Origin: a virus
DNA length: 28,388 nt
IMG/VR virus record: IMGVR_UViG_3300028384_000391
Location: 1-28,388 of that record
Strand: one strand, 5' to 3'
The position numbers and the translations under genes are program-made. Within the stretch, counting starts at the first letter, position 1; the number at the start of each line of letters is the position of its first letter. Below the pieces are notes generated by a model. That model was not told the origin of the DNA. It did no database searches and saw only the letters and a program-made list of their open reading frames with translations. Below are positions 1 through 7,749 of the stretch, piece after piece.

Positions 1-69
1 GTCAAGGTTACCACTACAACTGGTGCCGAAGAAGTAGTTTCTGACGCTGCTACCCTTACTGTTGCCTGA
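1..69 (+). CDS. C-terminal end of a probable phage structural protein (partial)
   Basis: The window opens inside an open frame that encodes 22 residues and stops with TGA at 67-69. The visible tail is rich in Thr, Val and Ala, as in beta-rich virion or Ig-like domains, but it is too short to assign. It runs in the same direction as the next gene, which starts 7 bases later, so it is probably the promoter-proximal member of the same operon. The function is unknown. Confidence 0.6.
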   Translation, partial: VKVTTTTGAEEVVSDAATLTVA

Positions 70-76
70 TGAGTAA

Positions 77-439
77 ATGAGATTTGATGAACTGAACGAA
101 GATAACTATATCTTTTTTGCAATTAAATATTACAACAATCCACATTGCACAACAAAAGAAGAATTTGATGAGGATCTGAAAAGGTTTAAGTATGTCAAAA
201 AACTGATACGAAAGTATCTAAACTCTGGTATACTTAAACACCATCTGATTCTCAATCATCTTATTCTTCTTTTCAATGTATTCAATGATGCAACAGTTCC
301 GCTGTTGTTTTATAAGATTGATAATAATTGTTGGCCAGTTCTCAAATCATTTCTGCTATACTTAAACAGGATGCCTGAAGAGTATCTGGAGGGTCTTAAA
401 CCAGATGTACAATGTTTAGAAGAACTAAATAAGATATGA
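77..439 (+). CDS. Conserved T4-like phage protein, 120 aa, unknown function
   Basis: This is a 120-residue protein without a signal peptide. Its N-terminus is acidic and aromatic, and the middle (about residues 50-95) is a strongly hydrophobic, probably helical segment rich in Leu, Ile and Phe. From memory it resembles a small protein family found in many T4-like cyanophages and Pelagibacter phages, often near baseplate or neck genes; that is recollection, not a search. The start is the ATG 7 bases after the preceding stop. The end overlaps the next gene by ATGA (436-439), which suggests translational coupling. A soluble packing core is as likely as a membrane segment, because the hydrophobic stretch is broken by Asn and Asp residues. 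Confidence 0.8.
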   Translation: MRFDELNEDNYIFFAIKYYNNPHCTTKEEFDEDLKRFKYVKKLIRKYLNSGILKHHLILNHLILLFNVFNDATVPLLFYKIDNNCWPVLKSFLLYLNRMPEEYLEGLKPDVQCLEELNKI

Positions 440-1197
440 AAAACATCAGAAAACTTCTACAACAAGCGAGATATAAAATGTGGGAGGAACCAACTAACTC
501 AGTTGGTACTGGTGCCAATGTTGCACTACCTCCAGCACATGAACCTCCTGGTATCCCTGCCAGCAAGAAGAAAAAAAAGTATGATGGTAGAACTAAAGCA
601 GGTCGTAAACTTGTAAACCGTATTTTATCCAACCGAGACAAGCGAGCAAAGAAAAAAATGGCACAAGAACAACACATCATTGAGGCAGAAGATAAGAAGG
701 AGGGACCTTCAGAGACTGAGCGTGCTCAGAAACAGATTGCCCAACAAAAGAAGCTGAACAAGCAGAAGGAAGTTCAGAAGAAAGCGCAGGATGCCAAAGG
801 CAAAATGCAGAATAAGACTAAGGAGATGGACACTCTGATGAAGGCACGTCTGTCGGACTTCAGAAAGAAGGCTGCTAAAAAGCAATCTTCACTGCAGAGA
901 CAGACTCAGGAGAGCGTTGAGATTGAAGAGGCAGCAGGTACACAGGCACCTGGCGTAGAAGTTCTTGGCACCCTGATGAAACTTGCTCAGGAAGATACCT
1001 ACGGTAACCAGGAAGTAGAAGGACATATCCAGTTCAAGGATGGTCGTTCACTGAGAGTCAACAGCGATGTTGCTAAGAGAATGGTTTCTACCTTTGAAGC
1101 ACTTGACGCTGCTCGTCAGGATCAGTATCGTTTCCTGATGAACAAGAGTGTTGAGTCATTCCTCCAGATCATGAGATTTGATCCATCGCAGATGTAA
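436..1197 (+). CDS. Lysine-rich coiled-coil phage protein, 253 aa, unknown function
   Basis: This 253-residue protein has a short N-terminal region with Pro/Gly-rich linkers. A very basic, low-complexity helical stretch rich in Lys, Gln and Glu follows at about residues 42-160, with heptad-like spacing that suggests a long coiled coil or a nucleic-acid-binding helix. A more ordinary globular C-terminal domain covers about residues 170-253. It begins in an ATGA overlap with the upstream gene and ends two bases before the next start, so it sits in a compact operon with the primase genes downstream. A CTAAATA motif lies at 425-431, but it is only 4 bases before the ATG and is unlikely to drive this gene. 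I recognise no enzymatic motif. A virion or DNA-associated role is possible but unproven. Confidence 0.8.
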   Translation: MKNIRKLLQQARYKMWEEPTNSVGTGANVALPPAHEPPGIPASKKKKKYDGRTKAGRKLVNRILSNRDKRAKKKMAQEQHIIEAEDKKEGPSETERAQKQIAQQKKLNKQKEVQKKAQDAKGKMQNKTKEMDTLMKARLSDFRKKAAKKQSSLQRQTQESVEIEEAAGTQAPGVEVLGTLMKLAQEDTYGNQEVEGHIQFKDGRSLRVNSDVAKRMVSTFEALDAARQDQYRFLMNKSVESFLQIMRFDPSQM

Positions 1198-1198
1198 A

Positions 1199-1636
1199 AT
1201 GCCATTCGGTCTTGGTAAATTAGCAGTCCTAGAATCAAAACTTAGCATCTATGAAGATCTCTCTAAGGAGATGCTGGACAAACTAGAACGTGCTGTTGGT
1301 ACTATTTCAGATAACAGTAACAAGATTGCTGTTATCTTGGAGCGCCACGAGAATAGACTAGACGAGAGCGAGAGAACTGATAACCTTATCATCAAGATGA
1401 TTGATGAGTTAAGAGAACAGGGAGAAAAGAATCATCAAATCCTACATGATAGGATTGATAGAATACAGAAGAAGGTAGATGCAAATCAGAAGTTTGTAAT
1501 AGGTGCAGGTGCTGTGCTCGCGACATTTGCACTTATTGCACAGGTCGCATTCCCTGTCTATAATACCTTGACAACCACTGCTAGACCTGTTAGTATGGAC
1601 ACGATTGACGTGAATCTACCTTATGATGTTTCTTGA
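1199..1636 (+). CDS. Coiled-coil protein with a C-terminal membrane segment, 145 aa
   Basis: The start is the ATG at 1199, two bases after the upstream stop; a TTG in frame at 1178 would overlap the previous gene and is less likely. The 145-residue product has an amphipathic N-terminal helix and then a long charged helical region (about residues 15-100) with many Glu, Lys, Arg and Ile at coiled-coil spacing. One hydrophobic transmembrane-like segment follows at about 103-125 (VIGAGAVLATFALIAQVAFP), then a short polar tail. This topology resembles small phage membrane-anchored coiled-coil proteins. Its 3' end overlaps the primase start by 14 bases. The function is unknown. Confidence 0.8.
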   Translation: MPFGLGKLAVLESKLSIYEDLSKEMLDKLERAVGTISDNSNKIAVILERHENRLDESERTDNLIIKMIDELREQGEKNHQILHDRIDRIQKKVDANQKFVIGAGAVLATFALIAQVAFPVYNTLTTTARPVSMDTIDVNLPYDVS

Positions 1637-2603
1637 TGCGAAGTACATTAACCTTGTCTCGCCTCAGTTAGTAAAGTTCGCAAAGAAAAAATCAGACCTG
1701 TATACATTCAGGTGCCCCTACTGCGGTGACTCTCAAAAGCACCGTAATAAAACTAGGGGTTATTTTTATCGCAAGCGCAATGACTTCTTCTACAAGTGTC
1801 ACAACTGTGGCATCGGCAGAACCTTCACAAACTTCCTGAAGGATCAAGCACCCCTGCTGCATGACGAATACATTCTAGAGCGGTATAAGGAGGGTCTGAC
1901 GGGCAAATCTAGCAACACTCCTGCCCCTAAATTTGATATCCCCAAACCAAAATTTGACACCAATATATTTTCAAATCTTAAAAAAATAAATTTTCTAAAT
2001 AAAGAACACCCTGCCAGAGCATATTTAAGTCAACGTCAAATTCCAGAGAGTTTACTCTCAATCTTTTACTACGCAGAGGACTTTAATGCTTGGGCAAAAC
2101 TTAAGAATAGTCAAAAAGAATCTAGAATTATCATCCCCTTAATTTCGCAAGATGGGAAAGTGTTTGGTTATCAGGGGAGATCTCTAGATAAGAATACGAA
2201 ACTAAGATATATTACTACAATCTTGGATAAAGATTATCCGAAGTTGTTTGGACTTGATCGTGTAAACAATACAAAGAGAACATATGTCACAGAAGGACCA
2301 TTTGATTCCTTATTCATATCAAATGCCATTGCAATGTGCGGATCTGATGTTACATTGGATGACGCTCAGTTCAATGACCTCGTATACGTTCTGGACAATG
2401 AACCTAGAAATAGGGAGATCGTCAAGAAGTATGAAAAACTAATTCAGTCTGGGAAGCAGATTGTCATTTGGCCAAACACCATCATGGAGAAAGATCTGAA
2501 TGACATGATAATGTCTGGACATAACGTACAAACAGTGGTAGAATCTAACATCTACTCTGGTTTAGAAGCAACAATCAAATTAAACGCCTGGAAAAAAGTA
2601 TGA
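1623..2603 (+). CDS. DNA primase, T4 gp61 type
   Basis: This 326-residue primase should make RNA primers for lagging-strand synthesis, working with the phage helicase (T4 gp41 type). The N-terminus has a zinc-binding domain with C31-x2-C34 (CPYCG) and C59-x2-C62 (CHNCG). The C-terminal half has TOPRIM signatures: the catalytic Glu in YVTEGPFDSL (E224), an acidic LDNE cluster at about 257-260, and KDLND at about 290-294. Length and domain order match the gp61/DnaG-like phage primases. The frame offers ATG codons at 1623 and 1626; either start overlaps the previous gene. The end overlaps nrdA by ATGA, so primase and ribonucleotide reductase are probably co-translated, linking priming and dNTP supply. 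Confidence 0.92.
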   Translation: MMFLDAKYINLVSPQLVKFAKKKSDLYTFRCPYCGDSQKHRNKTRGYFYRKRNDFFYKCHNCGIGRTFTNFLKDQAPLLHDEYILERYKEGLTGKSSNTPAPKFDIPKPKFDTNIFSNLKKINFLNKEHPARAYLSQRQIPESLLSIFYYAEDFNAWAKLKNSQKESRIIIPLISQDGKVFGYQGRSLDKNTKLRYITTILDKDYPKLFGLDRVNNTKRTYVTEGPFDSLFISNAIAMCGSDVTLDDAQFNDLVYVLDNEPRNREIVKKYEKLIQSGKQIVIWPNTIMEKDLNDMIMSGHNVQTVVESNIYSGLEATIKLNAWKKV

Positions 2604-4906
2604 GTAACGGAATCAAAGTTGTAAAGCGCAGTGGTGATATTGAACCACTGAACCTGGAAAAGATTCATTTAATGGTTGAGTGTGCATGTAAAGATCTTGC
2701 AGGAGTTTCTGCAAGTCAAGTAGAAATGAATTCTGGTATTCAGTTTTATGACGGTATTAGTACTGACAAGATTCAAGAAATTCTTGTTCGCTCTGCTAGT
2801 GATCTAGTATCATTGGATCATCCTAACTATCAGTTTGTAGCAGCACGTCTGTTGTTGTTTGGACTGTATAAGCAAGTATTCGGTAACGACTGGAAGCATG
2901 GATTTCCTGAAGTTAGAATGCATCTGATTGAAGGTATTTCAAAGTGTATCTACGATCAAGATCTTATCAATAAATATTCCAATGAAGAATGGGACAAGAT
3001 TGATACCTTTATTGATCATGGTCGCGACTATCTTTTCACCTATGCTGGTCTGCGTCAGGTAGCAGATAAGTATCTGGTTCAAGATAGAAGTTCTGGTGAA
3101 GTGTATGAGACCCCTCAATACGCATACATTCTTGTCGCTGCTACAATTTTTGCAGACTATCCTAAGGAGACTAGACTGGATTATGTCAGAAAATACTACA
3201 ACGCAATCAGCAAGCACAGGATCAACGTTCCCACACCTATCTTGGCAGGAGTGCGAACTCCACTTAGACAATTCGCGAGCTGTGTTCTTATTGATTCTGA
3301 TGACTCCCTCAATAGCATCTTTAGTAGCGATATGGCTATTGGCAAATATGTTGCACAACGCGCAGGAATCGGCATCAACGCAGGTCGCATCCGTGGCATC
3401 AACAGCAAGATCAGAGGGGGAGAAGTTGCTCACACAGGTGTTGTACCGTTCCTCAAAAAGTTTGAGTCAACTGTCAGATGTTGTACACAGAATGGCATCC
3501 GAGGTGGATCAGCGACAGTACACTTCCCAATTTGGCACCAAGAAATAGAAGATATTATTGTTCTTAAGAACAATAAAGGAACAGAAGATAATCGTGTAAG
3601 GAAACTTGACTACTCCATCCAAATCTCCAAACTCTTTTATGAAAGATTCATCAGAGACGAAGAGATCTCACTCTTCTCGCCTCACGATGTTCCAGGTCTT
3701 TCTGATGCTTTTGGTACTGACGGATTTGATGATCTCTATCAGCGTTATGAATCTAATGGAAGTATTCCGAGAAAGACTGTCAAGGCTCAAGAACTTATTC
3801 TAGACCTTCTAAAGGAGCGTGCAGAGACTGGTCGTCTTTATATCATGAACATTGACCACTGCAATGAGCATTCTTCCTTCAAGGATAAGGTCTGGATGAG
3901 TAACCTCTGTCAGGAGATTACACTTCCCACCAAACCTCTGAATCATATTGATGATCCTGAGGGTGAGATTGCTCTGTGTATTCTGTCTGCTATCAACGTA
4001 GGCAAGATCCACAAACTTTCTGAGATGGAAGAACTCTGTGATCTTTCTGTTCGTGCTCTGGAGGAACTGATTGACTATCAGGAATATCCTGTAGTCGCTG
4101 CAGAACGCTCTACAAAGGCACGAAGATCTCTTGGCATTGGATTTATTGGTCTGGCACATTACCTTGCCCGCAAGGGCGAGCACTACGATGATCCAGGTGC
4201 TTGGACAGCAGTACATGAACTGACTGAAGCATTCCAATACTATCTCCTGAAGTCTTCTAATGAAGTTGCTAAGGAGAAAGGAGCATGTGAATACTTCAAT
4301 CGCACTAAGTACAGTGATGGTATCCTTCCCATTGACACATACAAGAAGGATGTTGATGATATTGTACCTAACAAACTAACCTATGATTGGGAATCTCTTA
4401 GATCATCTATCACCACCCACGGATTACGGCACTCAACACTGTCTGCTCAAATGCCATCAGAGAGCAGTTCCGTTGTGTCAAACGCAACAAATGGAATTGA
4501 GCCACCTAGAGCCTTTCTGTCCATTAAGAAAAGCAAAAAGGGGGTTCTTAAGCAGATTGTTCCACAGTATACTACGCTGAAGAACAACTATACTCTGCTT
4601 TGGGAAATGCCTGACAACAGTGGATACATTAAAATTGTTTCTATTATGCAGAAATTCTTTGATCAGGCAATCTCTGGTAACTGGTCGTACAATCCAGAGA
4701 ACTATCCTGACAATGAAGTGCCTGTCTCAGTGATGGCACAAGACTTCCTCACCACATACAAGTACGGTTGGAAGACTTCTTATTATCAGAATACATATGA
4801 TATTAAAACCGACGAGTACAAGGAAGATGTAAAAGAAAGTTTAGAAAGTCTAATTAATCAACTAGAGAATGCTCAGGAGGAAGATTGTGAATCGTGTAAA
4901 CTTTAA
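2600..4906 (+). CDS. nrdA: Class I ribonucleoside-diphosphate reductase, large (alpha) subunit NrdA
   Basis: NrdA reduces ribonucleoside diphosphates to deoxyribonucleotides with NrdB. The 768-residue protein starts with an ATP-cone-like regulatory region (about residues 5-95, VVKRSGDIEPLN). The redox and active-site residues are all present: C228 (FASCVLID), the N435-x-C437-x-E439 motif (NLCQEI), C460 (ALCILSAINVG), the paired tyrosines late in the protein (KTSYYQNTY), and the C-terminal shuttle cysteines in CESCKL (C763, C766). These match E. coli C225, N437, C439, E441 and C462. The start overlaps the primase stop (ATGA). nrdB follows at once, as in other T4-like phages. The catalytic set is complete, so the enzyme should be active. 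Confidence 0.97.
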   Translation: MSNGIKVVKRSGDIEPLNLEKIHLMVECACKDLAGVSASQVEMNSGIQFYDGISTDKIQEILVRSASDLVSLDHPNYQFVAARLLLFGLYKQVFGNDWKHGFPEVRMHLIEGISKCIYDQDLINKYSNEEWDKIDTFIDHGRDYLFTYAGLRQVADKYLVQDRSSGEVYETPQYAYILVAATIFADYPKETRLDYVRKYYNAISKHRINVPTPILAGVRTPLRQFASCVLIDSDDSLNSIFSSDMAIGKYVAQRAGIGINAGRIRGINSKIRGGEVAHTGVVPFLKKFESTVRCCTQNGIRGGSATVHFPIWHQEIEDIIVLKNNKGTEDNRVRKLDYSIQISKLFYERFIRDEEISLFSPHDVPGLSDAFGTDGFDDLYQRYESNGSIPRKTVKAQELILDLLKERAETGRLYIMNIDHCNEHSSFKDKVWMSNLCQEITLPTKPLNHIDDPEGEIALCILSAINVGKIHKLSEMEELCDLSVRALEELIDYQEYPVVAAERSTKARRSLGIGFIGLAHYLARKGEHYDDPGAWTAVHELTEAFQYYLLKSSNEVAKEKGACEYFNRTKYSDGILPIDTYKKDVDDIVPNKLTYDWESLRSSITTHGLRHSTLSAQMPSESSSVVSNATNGIEPPRAFLSIKKSKKGVLKQIVPQYTTLKNNYTLLWEMPDNSGYIKIVSIMQKFFDQAISGNWSYNPENYPDNEVPVSVMAQDFLTTYKYGWKTSYYQNTYDIKTDEYKEDVKESLESLINQLENAQEEDCESCKL

Positions 4907-4919
4907 AGTAGGTAACGAC

Positions 4920-6068
4920 ATGTCAACAGTTAAAGGAATGACCGTATTTAACAAAGATAAGGTTAATACCACCAAGCAACCAATGTTCTTTGGTGCCCCT
5001 TTGGGCATTCAACGTTACGATTCCTATAAGTATCCTGTGTTTGATAAACTTACTCAGACACAACTAGGATACTTCTGGCGTCCTGAAGAAGTATCACTAC
5101 AGAAAGACCGTGCAGATTATCACACACTTCGTCCAGAACAAAAGCATATCTTTACCTCTAATCTCAAGTACCAGATTATGCTTGACTCCGTTCAAGGGCG
5201 TGCTCCTGGGATGGCTTTTATTCCTTACTGTAGCCTACCTGAACTAGAAGCATGTATGGAAGTGTGGGGTTTCATGGAGATGATTCATAGTCGCTCTTAT
5301 ACTCACATCATTAAGAATGTGTACAGCGATCCAGCAGAAGTGCTTGACACCATCCTGGAAGATGATATGATTCTATCACGCGCTGAGACAGTTACTAAAG
5401 CGTATGATGATTTTATCAATCATGCACAAAACTTTGGTAGCAGTAACATGTGGGAACACAATCTTGAAGGTGTTCCTCTCGCAGAGGATGATCTCTACGA
5501 ACTCAAGCGTAAGTTGTATCGTGCTGTAATGAATGTCAACATCCTGGAAGGAATCCGATTCTATGTCTCGTTCGCATGTTCATTTGCTTTTGGAGAGCTT
5601 AAGCTTATGGAAGGATCCGCTAAAATCATCTCTCTCATCGCCAGAGATGAAAATCAACATCTTGTTCTTACACAAAACATTATCAACAAATGGAAGCAGG
5701 GAGATGATCCAGACATGGCTCGGATCGCTGAAGAAGAACAAGAATGGTGTTACCAAGCATTTGAAACAGCGGTAAATGAAGAACGTGTTTGGGCAGACTA
5801 TCTGTTCAAAGAAGGTTCTATGATCGGATTGAATGCTAAACTTCTAACTCAGTACGTTGAGTGGGTTGCCAATCGTCGTATGAAGTCAATTGGTTTGAAA
5901 CCTATCTATGATGTGCCAGCACGAAACAATCCTCTGCCTTGGACTGAGCACTGGATCTCATCTAAAGGTCTACAAGTAGCACCACAAGAAACTGAGGTTG
6001 AGTCTTATGTCGTTGGTGGAATTAAACAGGATGTTAAAAAAGATACTTTCGCTGGTTTTAAACTATGA
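4920..6068 (+). CDS. nrdB: Class I ribonucleotide reductase, small (beta) subunit NrdB
   Basis: NrdB holds the di-iron centre and tyrosyl radical that NrdA needs. The chosen start is the ATG at 4920, 13 bases after the nrdA stop, giving 382 residues. An upstream in-frame ATG at 4869 would overlap nrdA and adds a basic stretch that looks non-homologous. All metal ligands are present at the E. coli offset: D89 (LDSVQGR), E120 and H123 (FMEMIHSRSY), E210 (ILEGIRFY), and E244 and H247 (ARDENQHL). The radical tyrosine is Y127 in HSRSYTHI. The gene ends in an ATGA overlap with a small ORF. It is therefore a complete class Ia-type enzyme with the upstream nrdA. Confidence 0.96.
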   Translation: MSTVKGMTVFNKDKVNTTKQPMFFGAPLGIQRYDSYKYPVFDKLTQTQLGYFWRPEEVSLQKDRADYHTLRPEQKHIFTSNLKYQIMLDSVQGRAPGMAFIPYCSLPELEACMEVWGFMEMIHSRSYTHIIKNVYSDPAEVLDTILEDDMILSRAETVTKAYDDFINHAQNFGSSNMWEHNLEGVPLAEDDLYELKRKLYRAVMNVNILEGIRFYVSFACSFAFGELKLMEGSAKIISLIARDENQHLVLTQNIINKWKQGDDPDMARIAEEEQEWCYQAFETAVNEERVWADYLFKEGSMIGLNAKLLTQYVEWVANRRMKSIGLKPIYDVPARNNPLPWTEHWISSKGLQVAPQETEVESYVVGGIKQDVKKDTFAGFKL

Positions 6069-6223
6069 CAGAATTGCCCGAGTGGAAAAAGAAAGCATTG
6101 GCAGATCCAGATTTGCCCGAGAGTCATTGGCAGGTCCTGAGATTGGGACCGACCAGTCTAGCGGATGCATTCATTCTACAGGCAATCAAATGGAAATACC
6201 AGATCCGTGGGATGACCCGTTGA
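6065..6223 (+). CDS. Small ORF, 52 aa, translationally coupled to nrdB
   Basis: The ATG at 6065 overlaps the nrdB stop as ATGA, and the frame runs 52 codons to TGA at 6221-6223, just before a strong terminator hairpin. The product has a charged N-terminus (MTELPEWKKK) and a short hydrophobic patch (ADAFILQAIKW) that is too short to be a convincing membrane segment. Its position as last gene of the primase-nrdA-nrdB operon and the tight overlap support it as a real gene. I do not recognise a family. Confidence 0.65.
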   Translation: MTELPEWKKKALADPDLPESHWQVLRLGPTSLADAFILQAIKWKYQIRGMTR

Positions 6224-6229
6224 TGTAGT

Positions 6230-6236
6230 CTAAATA
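6230..6236 (+). promoter_or_regulatory. T4-type late promoter (CTAAATA) inside the terminator hairpin
   Basis: CTAAATA is the cyanophage variant of the T4 late promoter TATAAATA. By analogy with T4, transcription should begin about six bases after the last A, near 6242, which is almost at the apex of the overlapping hairpin. It would serve the nuclease gene at 6266. The same arrangement recurs at 27093. Confidence 0.6.
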
Positions 6237-6263
6237 CCTCCATCATATGATGGGGGTATTTTT
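6232..6263 (+). terminator. Rho-independent terminator with a 15-bp stem and U-tract
   Basis: The arms at 6232-6246 and 6247-6261 are fully complementary, with one G-T wobble. The base is AAATACC/GGTATTT and the top is the palindrome CATCATATGATG; in RNA the innermost pairs must open to form a loop. The 3' arm ends in TTTTT (6259-6263). It should end transcripts coming from nrdAB. Its 5' arm contains the late promoter CTAAATA. Confidence 0.8.
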
Positions 6264-6265
6264 GT

Positions 6266-6604
6266 ATGAAGGCACAGTCTGCGAAAGCAAAAGGCAGACG
6301 GTTGCAACAGTGGGTGAGAGATAAACTTATTGAAGCACTAGACATTCATCCTGAGGACATTGAGTCTCGTAGTATGGGTGCTGGTGGAGAAGATTTAATT
6401 ATGGCGCGAGCAGCACGTCAAAAGTTTCCACATAGCATAGAATGCAAGAATGTAGAGAAACTAAATATCTGGGAGGCATATGAACAGTCTGCTTCTAATT
6501 GCGGTGATTACGAACCAATTGTTGTTATCAAAAAGAATGGTAAGAAACCTCTGGTAGTAGTTGACGCTGAGTATTTTATAGAATTATTTGAGGAAAAATC
6601 ATGA
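6266..6604 (+). CDS. PD-(D/E)XK-like nuclease, small phage endonuclease or resolvase family
   Basis: This 112-residue protein has a basic N-terminal helix (KAKGRRLQQWVRDKL). A compact nuclease-like core follows: D43 in GAGGEDLIM and the E59-C60-K61 triad in a beta strand after a Pro (FPHSIECKN). That is the D...ExK arrangement of PD-(D/E)XK enzymes such as Holliday junction resolvases and VRR-NUC proteins. The start ATG lies only two bases after the terminator U-tract, with no Shine-Dalgarno sequence. Expression probably depends on the late promoter in the hairpin and an almost leaderless mRNA. It ends in an ATGA overlap with the next gene. A role in DNA recombination, packaging or degradation is inferred, not shown. 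Confidence 0.7.
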   Translation: MKAQSAKAKGRRLQQWVRDKLIEALDIHPEDIESRSMGAGGEDLIMARAARQKFPHSIECKNVEKLNIWEAYEQSASNCGDYEPIVVIKKNGKKPLVVVDAEYFIELFEEKS

Positions 6605-7296
6605 GTAACAATCTTTGGAATGCCATTCTTGCTGGAGCACTTTTTGGTGCTTCCCATGGTATGACAGTTCCTGTTATGGCAGATCATGCTAAGGGTCACA
6701 TTAAAGGGCATCACACCATGGATTCCTTGGGATGTTTAATCGTCGGGGAGTGTACCGATAATGTTAGACCAATCAAAAGTATCAGTGATATTACTCGCGA
6801 GTATCCCGACTCTGATTTTGGTGCTGTTGCTGACGAATTCAACAGTATTATCAAAGCTTTTGATCGCATCGGAGTTGGGGTATTTCTAGCAGACTCCAAG
6901 TATTTTCCTGTAGGACATCGTGGTGTCTACCATACTGTCTCTAATAATTTCTTCCTTAACGATGCTTTCATGCATCGTCAAAGCACACTCATGAGTGTCA
7001 CACGCCATGAAGGATGGCACGCTGCTCAAGATTGTATGGCAGGTACTATTAAGAATAGTCTAATTGCTATCATTAAACCTGAGGATTCTGTGCCTAAGAT
7101 CTGGCGTGAAATGGTAGAGCGCACATATCCTAAGTCTGCTGTACCCTGGGAAGCAGAAGCATCATGGGCAGGTAAGACTGATAGCATGACTGCTCAAGCA
7201 TTAGACGCATGTGCTGCTGGTAAAATGTGGGAAGTGTATGAACCCACACCGATGACACGAGAGTGGTTGGAGGAGAATAATTATATCACTAAATAG
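6601..7296 (+). CDS. Putative secreted or membrane zinc metallopeptidase (HEXXH), 231 aa
   Basis: The 231-residue product has a hydrophobic N-terminus (about residues 5-27, NAILAGALFGASHGMTVPVM) that could be a signal or anchor. It carries a zincin-like motif H136-E-G-W-H140 in RHEGWHAAQDC, with the Glu in the catalytic position. A possible third ligand is a Glu in EAEASWAG (about residues 188-191). The rest is a conserved-looking domain rich in aromatic residues that I cannot name. It begins in an ATGA overlap with the nuclease gene and ends with TAG inside a CTAAATAG late motif. Roles in cell-wall or protein processing during lysis or assembly are possible; only the motif is seen. Confidence 0.65.
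   Translation: MSNNLWNAILAGALFGASHGMTVPVMADHAKGHIKGHHTMDSLGCLIVGECTDNVRPIKSISDITREYPDSDFGAVADEFNSIIKAFDRIGVGVFLADSKYFPVGHRGVYHTVSNNFFLNDAFMHRQSTLMSVTRHEGWHAAQDCMAGTIKNSLIAIIKPEDSVPKIWREMVERTYPKSAVPWEAEASWAGKTDSMTAQALDACAAGKMWEVYEPTPMTREWLEENNYITK
7289..7295 (+). promoter_or_regulatory. T4-type late promoter (CTAAATA)
   Basis: CTAAATA overlaps the stop codon of the upstream HEXXH gene and lies 21 bases before the ATG at 7317. The expected start of transcription is about 7301. This spacing suits the interrupted gene 7317-7534 and the membrane-protein genes after it. Confidence 0.6.
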
Positions 7297-7316
7297 AAGA
7301 GCCTTGCATTCTACAT

Positions 7317-7534
7317 ATGGCTGATACTAAGCCTAAGGTCTCCTGACATTTTCTTACGTTAGACTTCCAAACGGTCAAAAGATTCTAGATTTTGATCCCA
7401 CGTTCATCGCATCCGTGTTCTCTGGCTCTTTAGCTGCCTTCGGACTCTCTCCTGCTAAAGCAGGTGGTGGCAATGGTGCTAAGAAGAAGAACGAGGAACC
7501 CCCTGTTGTTTCTGCTGTGGAGCCGAAGAAATGA
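7317..7534 (+). pseudogene. Small gene split by an apparent -1 frameshift, about 72 aa if joined
   Basis: From the ATG at 7317 (21 bases after a late promoter) the frame gives MADTKPKVS and stops at TGA 7344-7346. The frame one base back opens after a stop at 7334-7336 and runs LTFSYVRLPNGQKILDFDP to TGA 7532-7534 with no ATG or good start of its own. Joined at about 7337-7346, the two parts make a plausible 72-residue protein. It has a hydrophobic patch (FIASVFSGSLAAFG) and a Lys/Gly/Pro-rich tail. The second part ends in an ATGA overlap with the next gene, as expected of a live gene. The cause could be a real indel, a sequencing error, programmed frameshifting, or CTG initiation at 7343 behind an AAGG. 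Confidence 0.55.
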
Positions 7535-7749
7535 TTCAAAAACTTATTAATGTTGTAGCACTCCTATCGGGACTGACCTCACTGGCAGTCATCGGTGGAG
7601 GTGTTTATATCCATTTAAATCAAGAAGCGTGGCAAGAACAAGCACGCGAAAGGTTAACAGAACTCATCACGGATAGTATTTCTGATATTGCTCTTCCTGA
7701 TGTAACGACTGGACCATTACAAACTGGACCTAGCATGAGGTTACCATGA
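7531..7749 (+). CDS. Small membrane protein, 72 aa
   Basis: This 72-residue protein has one N-terminal transmembrane segment (about residues 6-28, with a Leu/Ala/Gly-rich core). A polar helix (about 30-52) and a Pro/Thr-rich tail follow. The start overlaps the stop of the frameshifted gene (ATGA) and the end overlaps the next gene by ATGA, so it is in a translationally coupled run of small membrane-associated genes. I do not recognise a function; a small virion-associated or lysis-related membrane protein would fit. Confidence 0.75.
   Translation: MIQKLINVVALLSGLTSLAVIGGGVYIHLNQEAWQEQARERLTELITDSISDIALPDVTTGPLQTGPSMRLP

Noticed and set aside
425-431. CTAAATA late-promoter motif before the 253-residue gene
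   Set aside because: It is only four bases before the ATG, so transcription would start inside the gene. It is probably a coding coincidence.
2939-3433. Long minus-strand frame inside nrdA
   Set aside because: It is antisense to conserved nrdA sequence, with no start signals and no recognisable product.
4869-4919. Upstream start for nrdB at 4869
   Set aside because: It overlaps nrdA and adds a basic stretch that does not resemble NrdB N-termini; the ATG at 4920 gives the normal length.
6463-6470. CTAAATA within the nuclease gene
   Set aside because: It lies in the middle of a coding region with no nearby start codon in a sensible frame.
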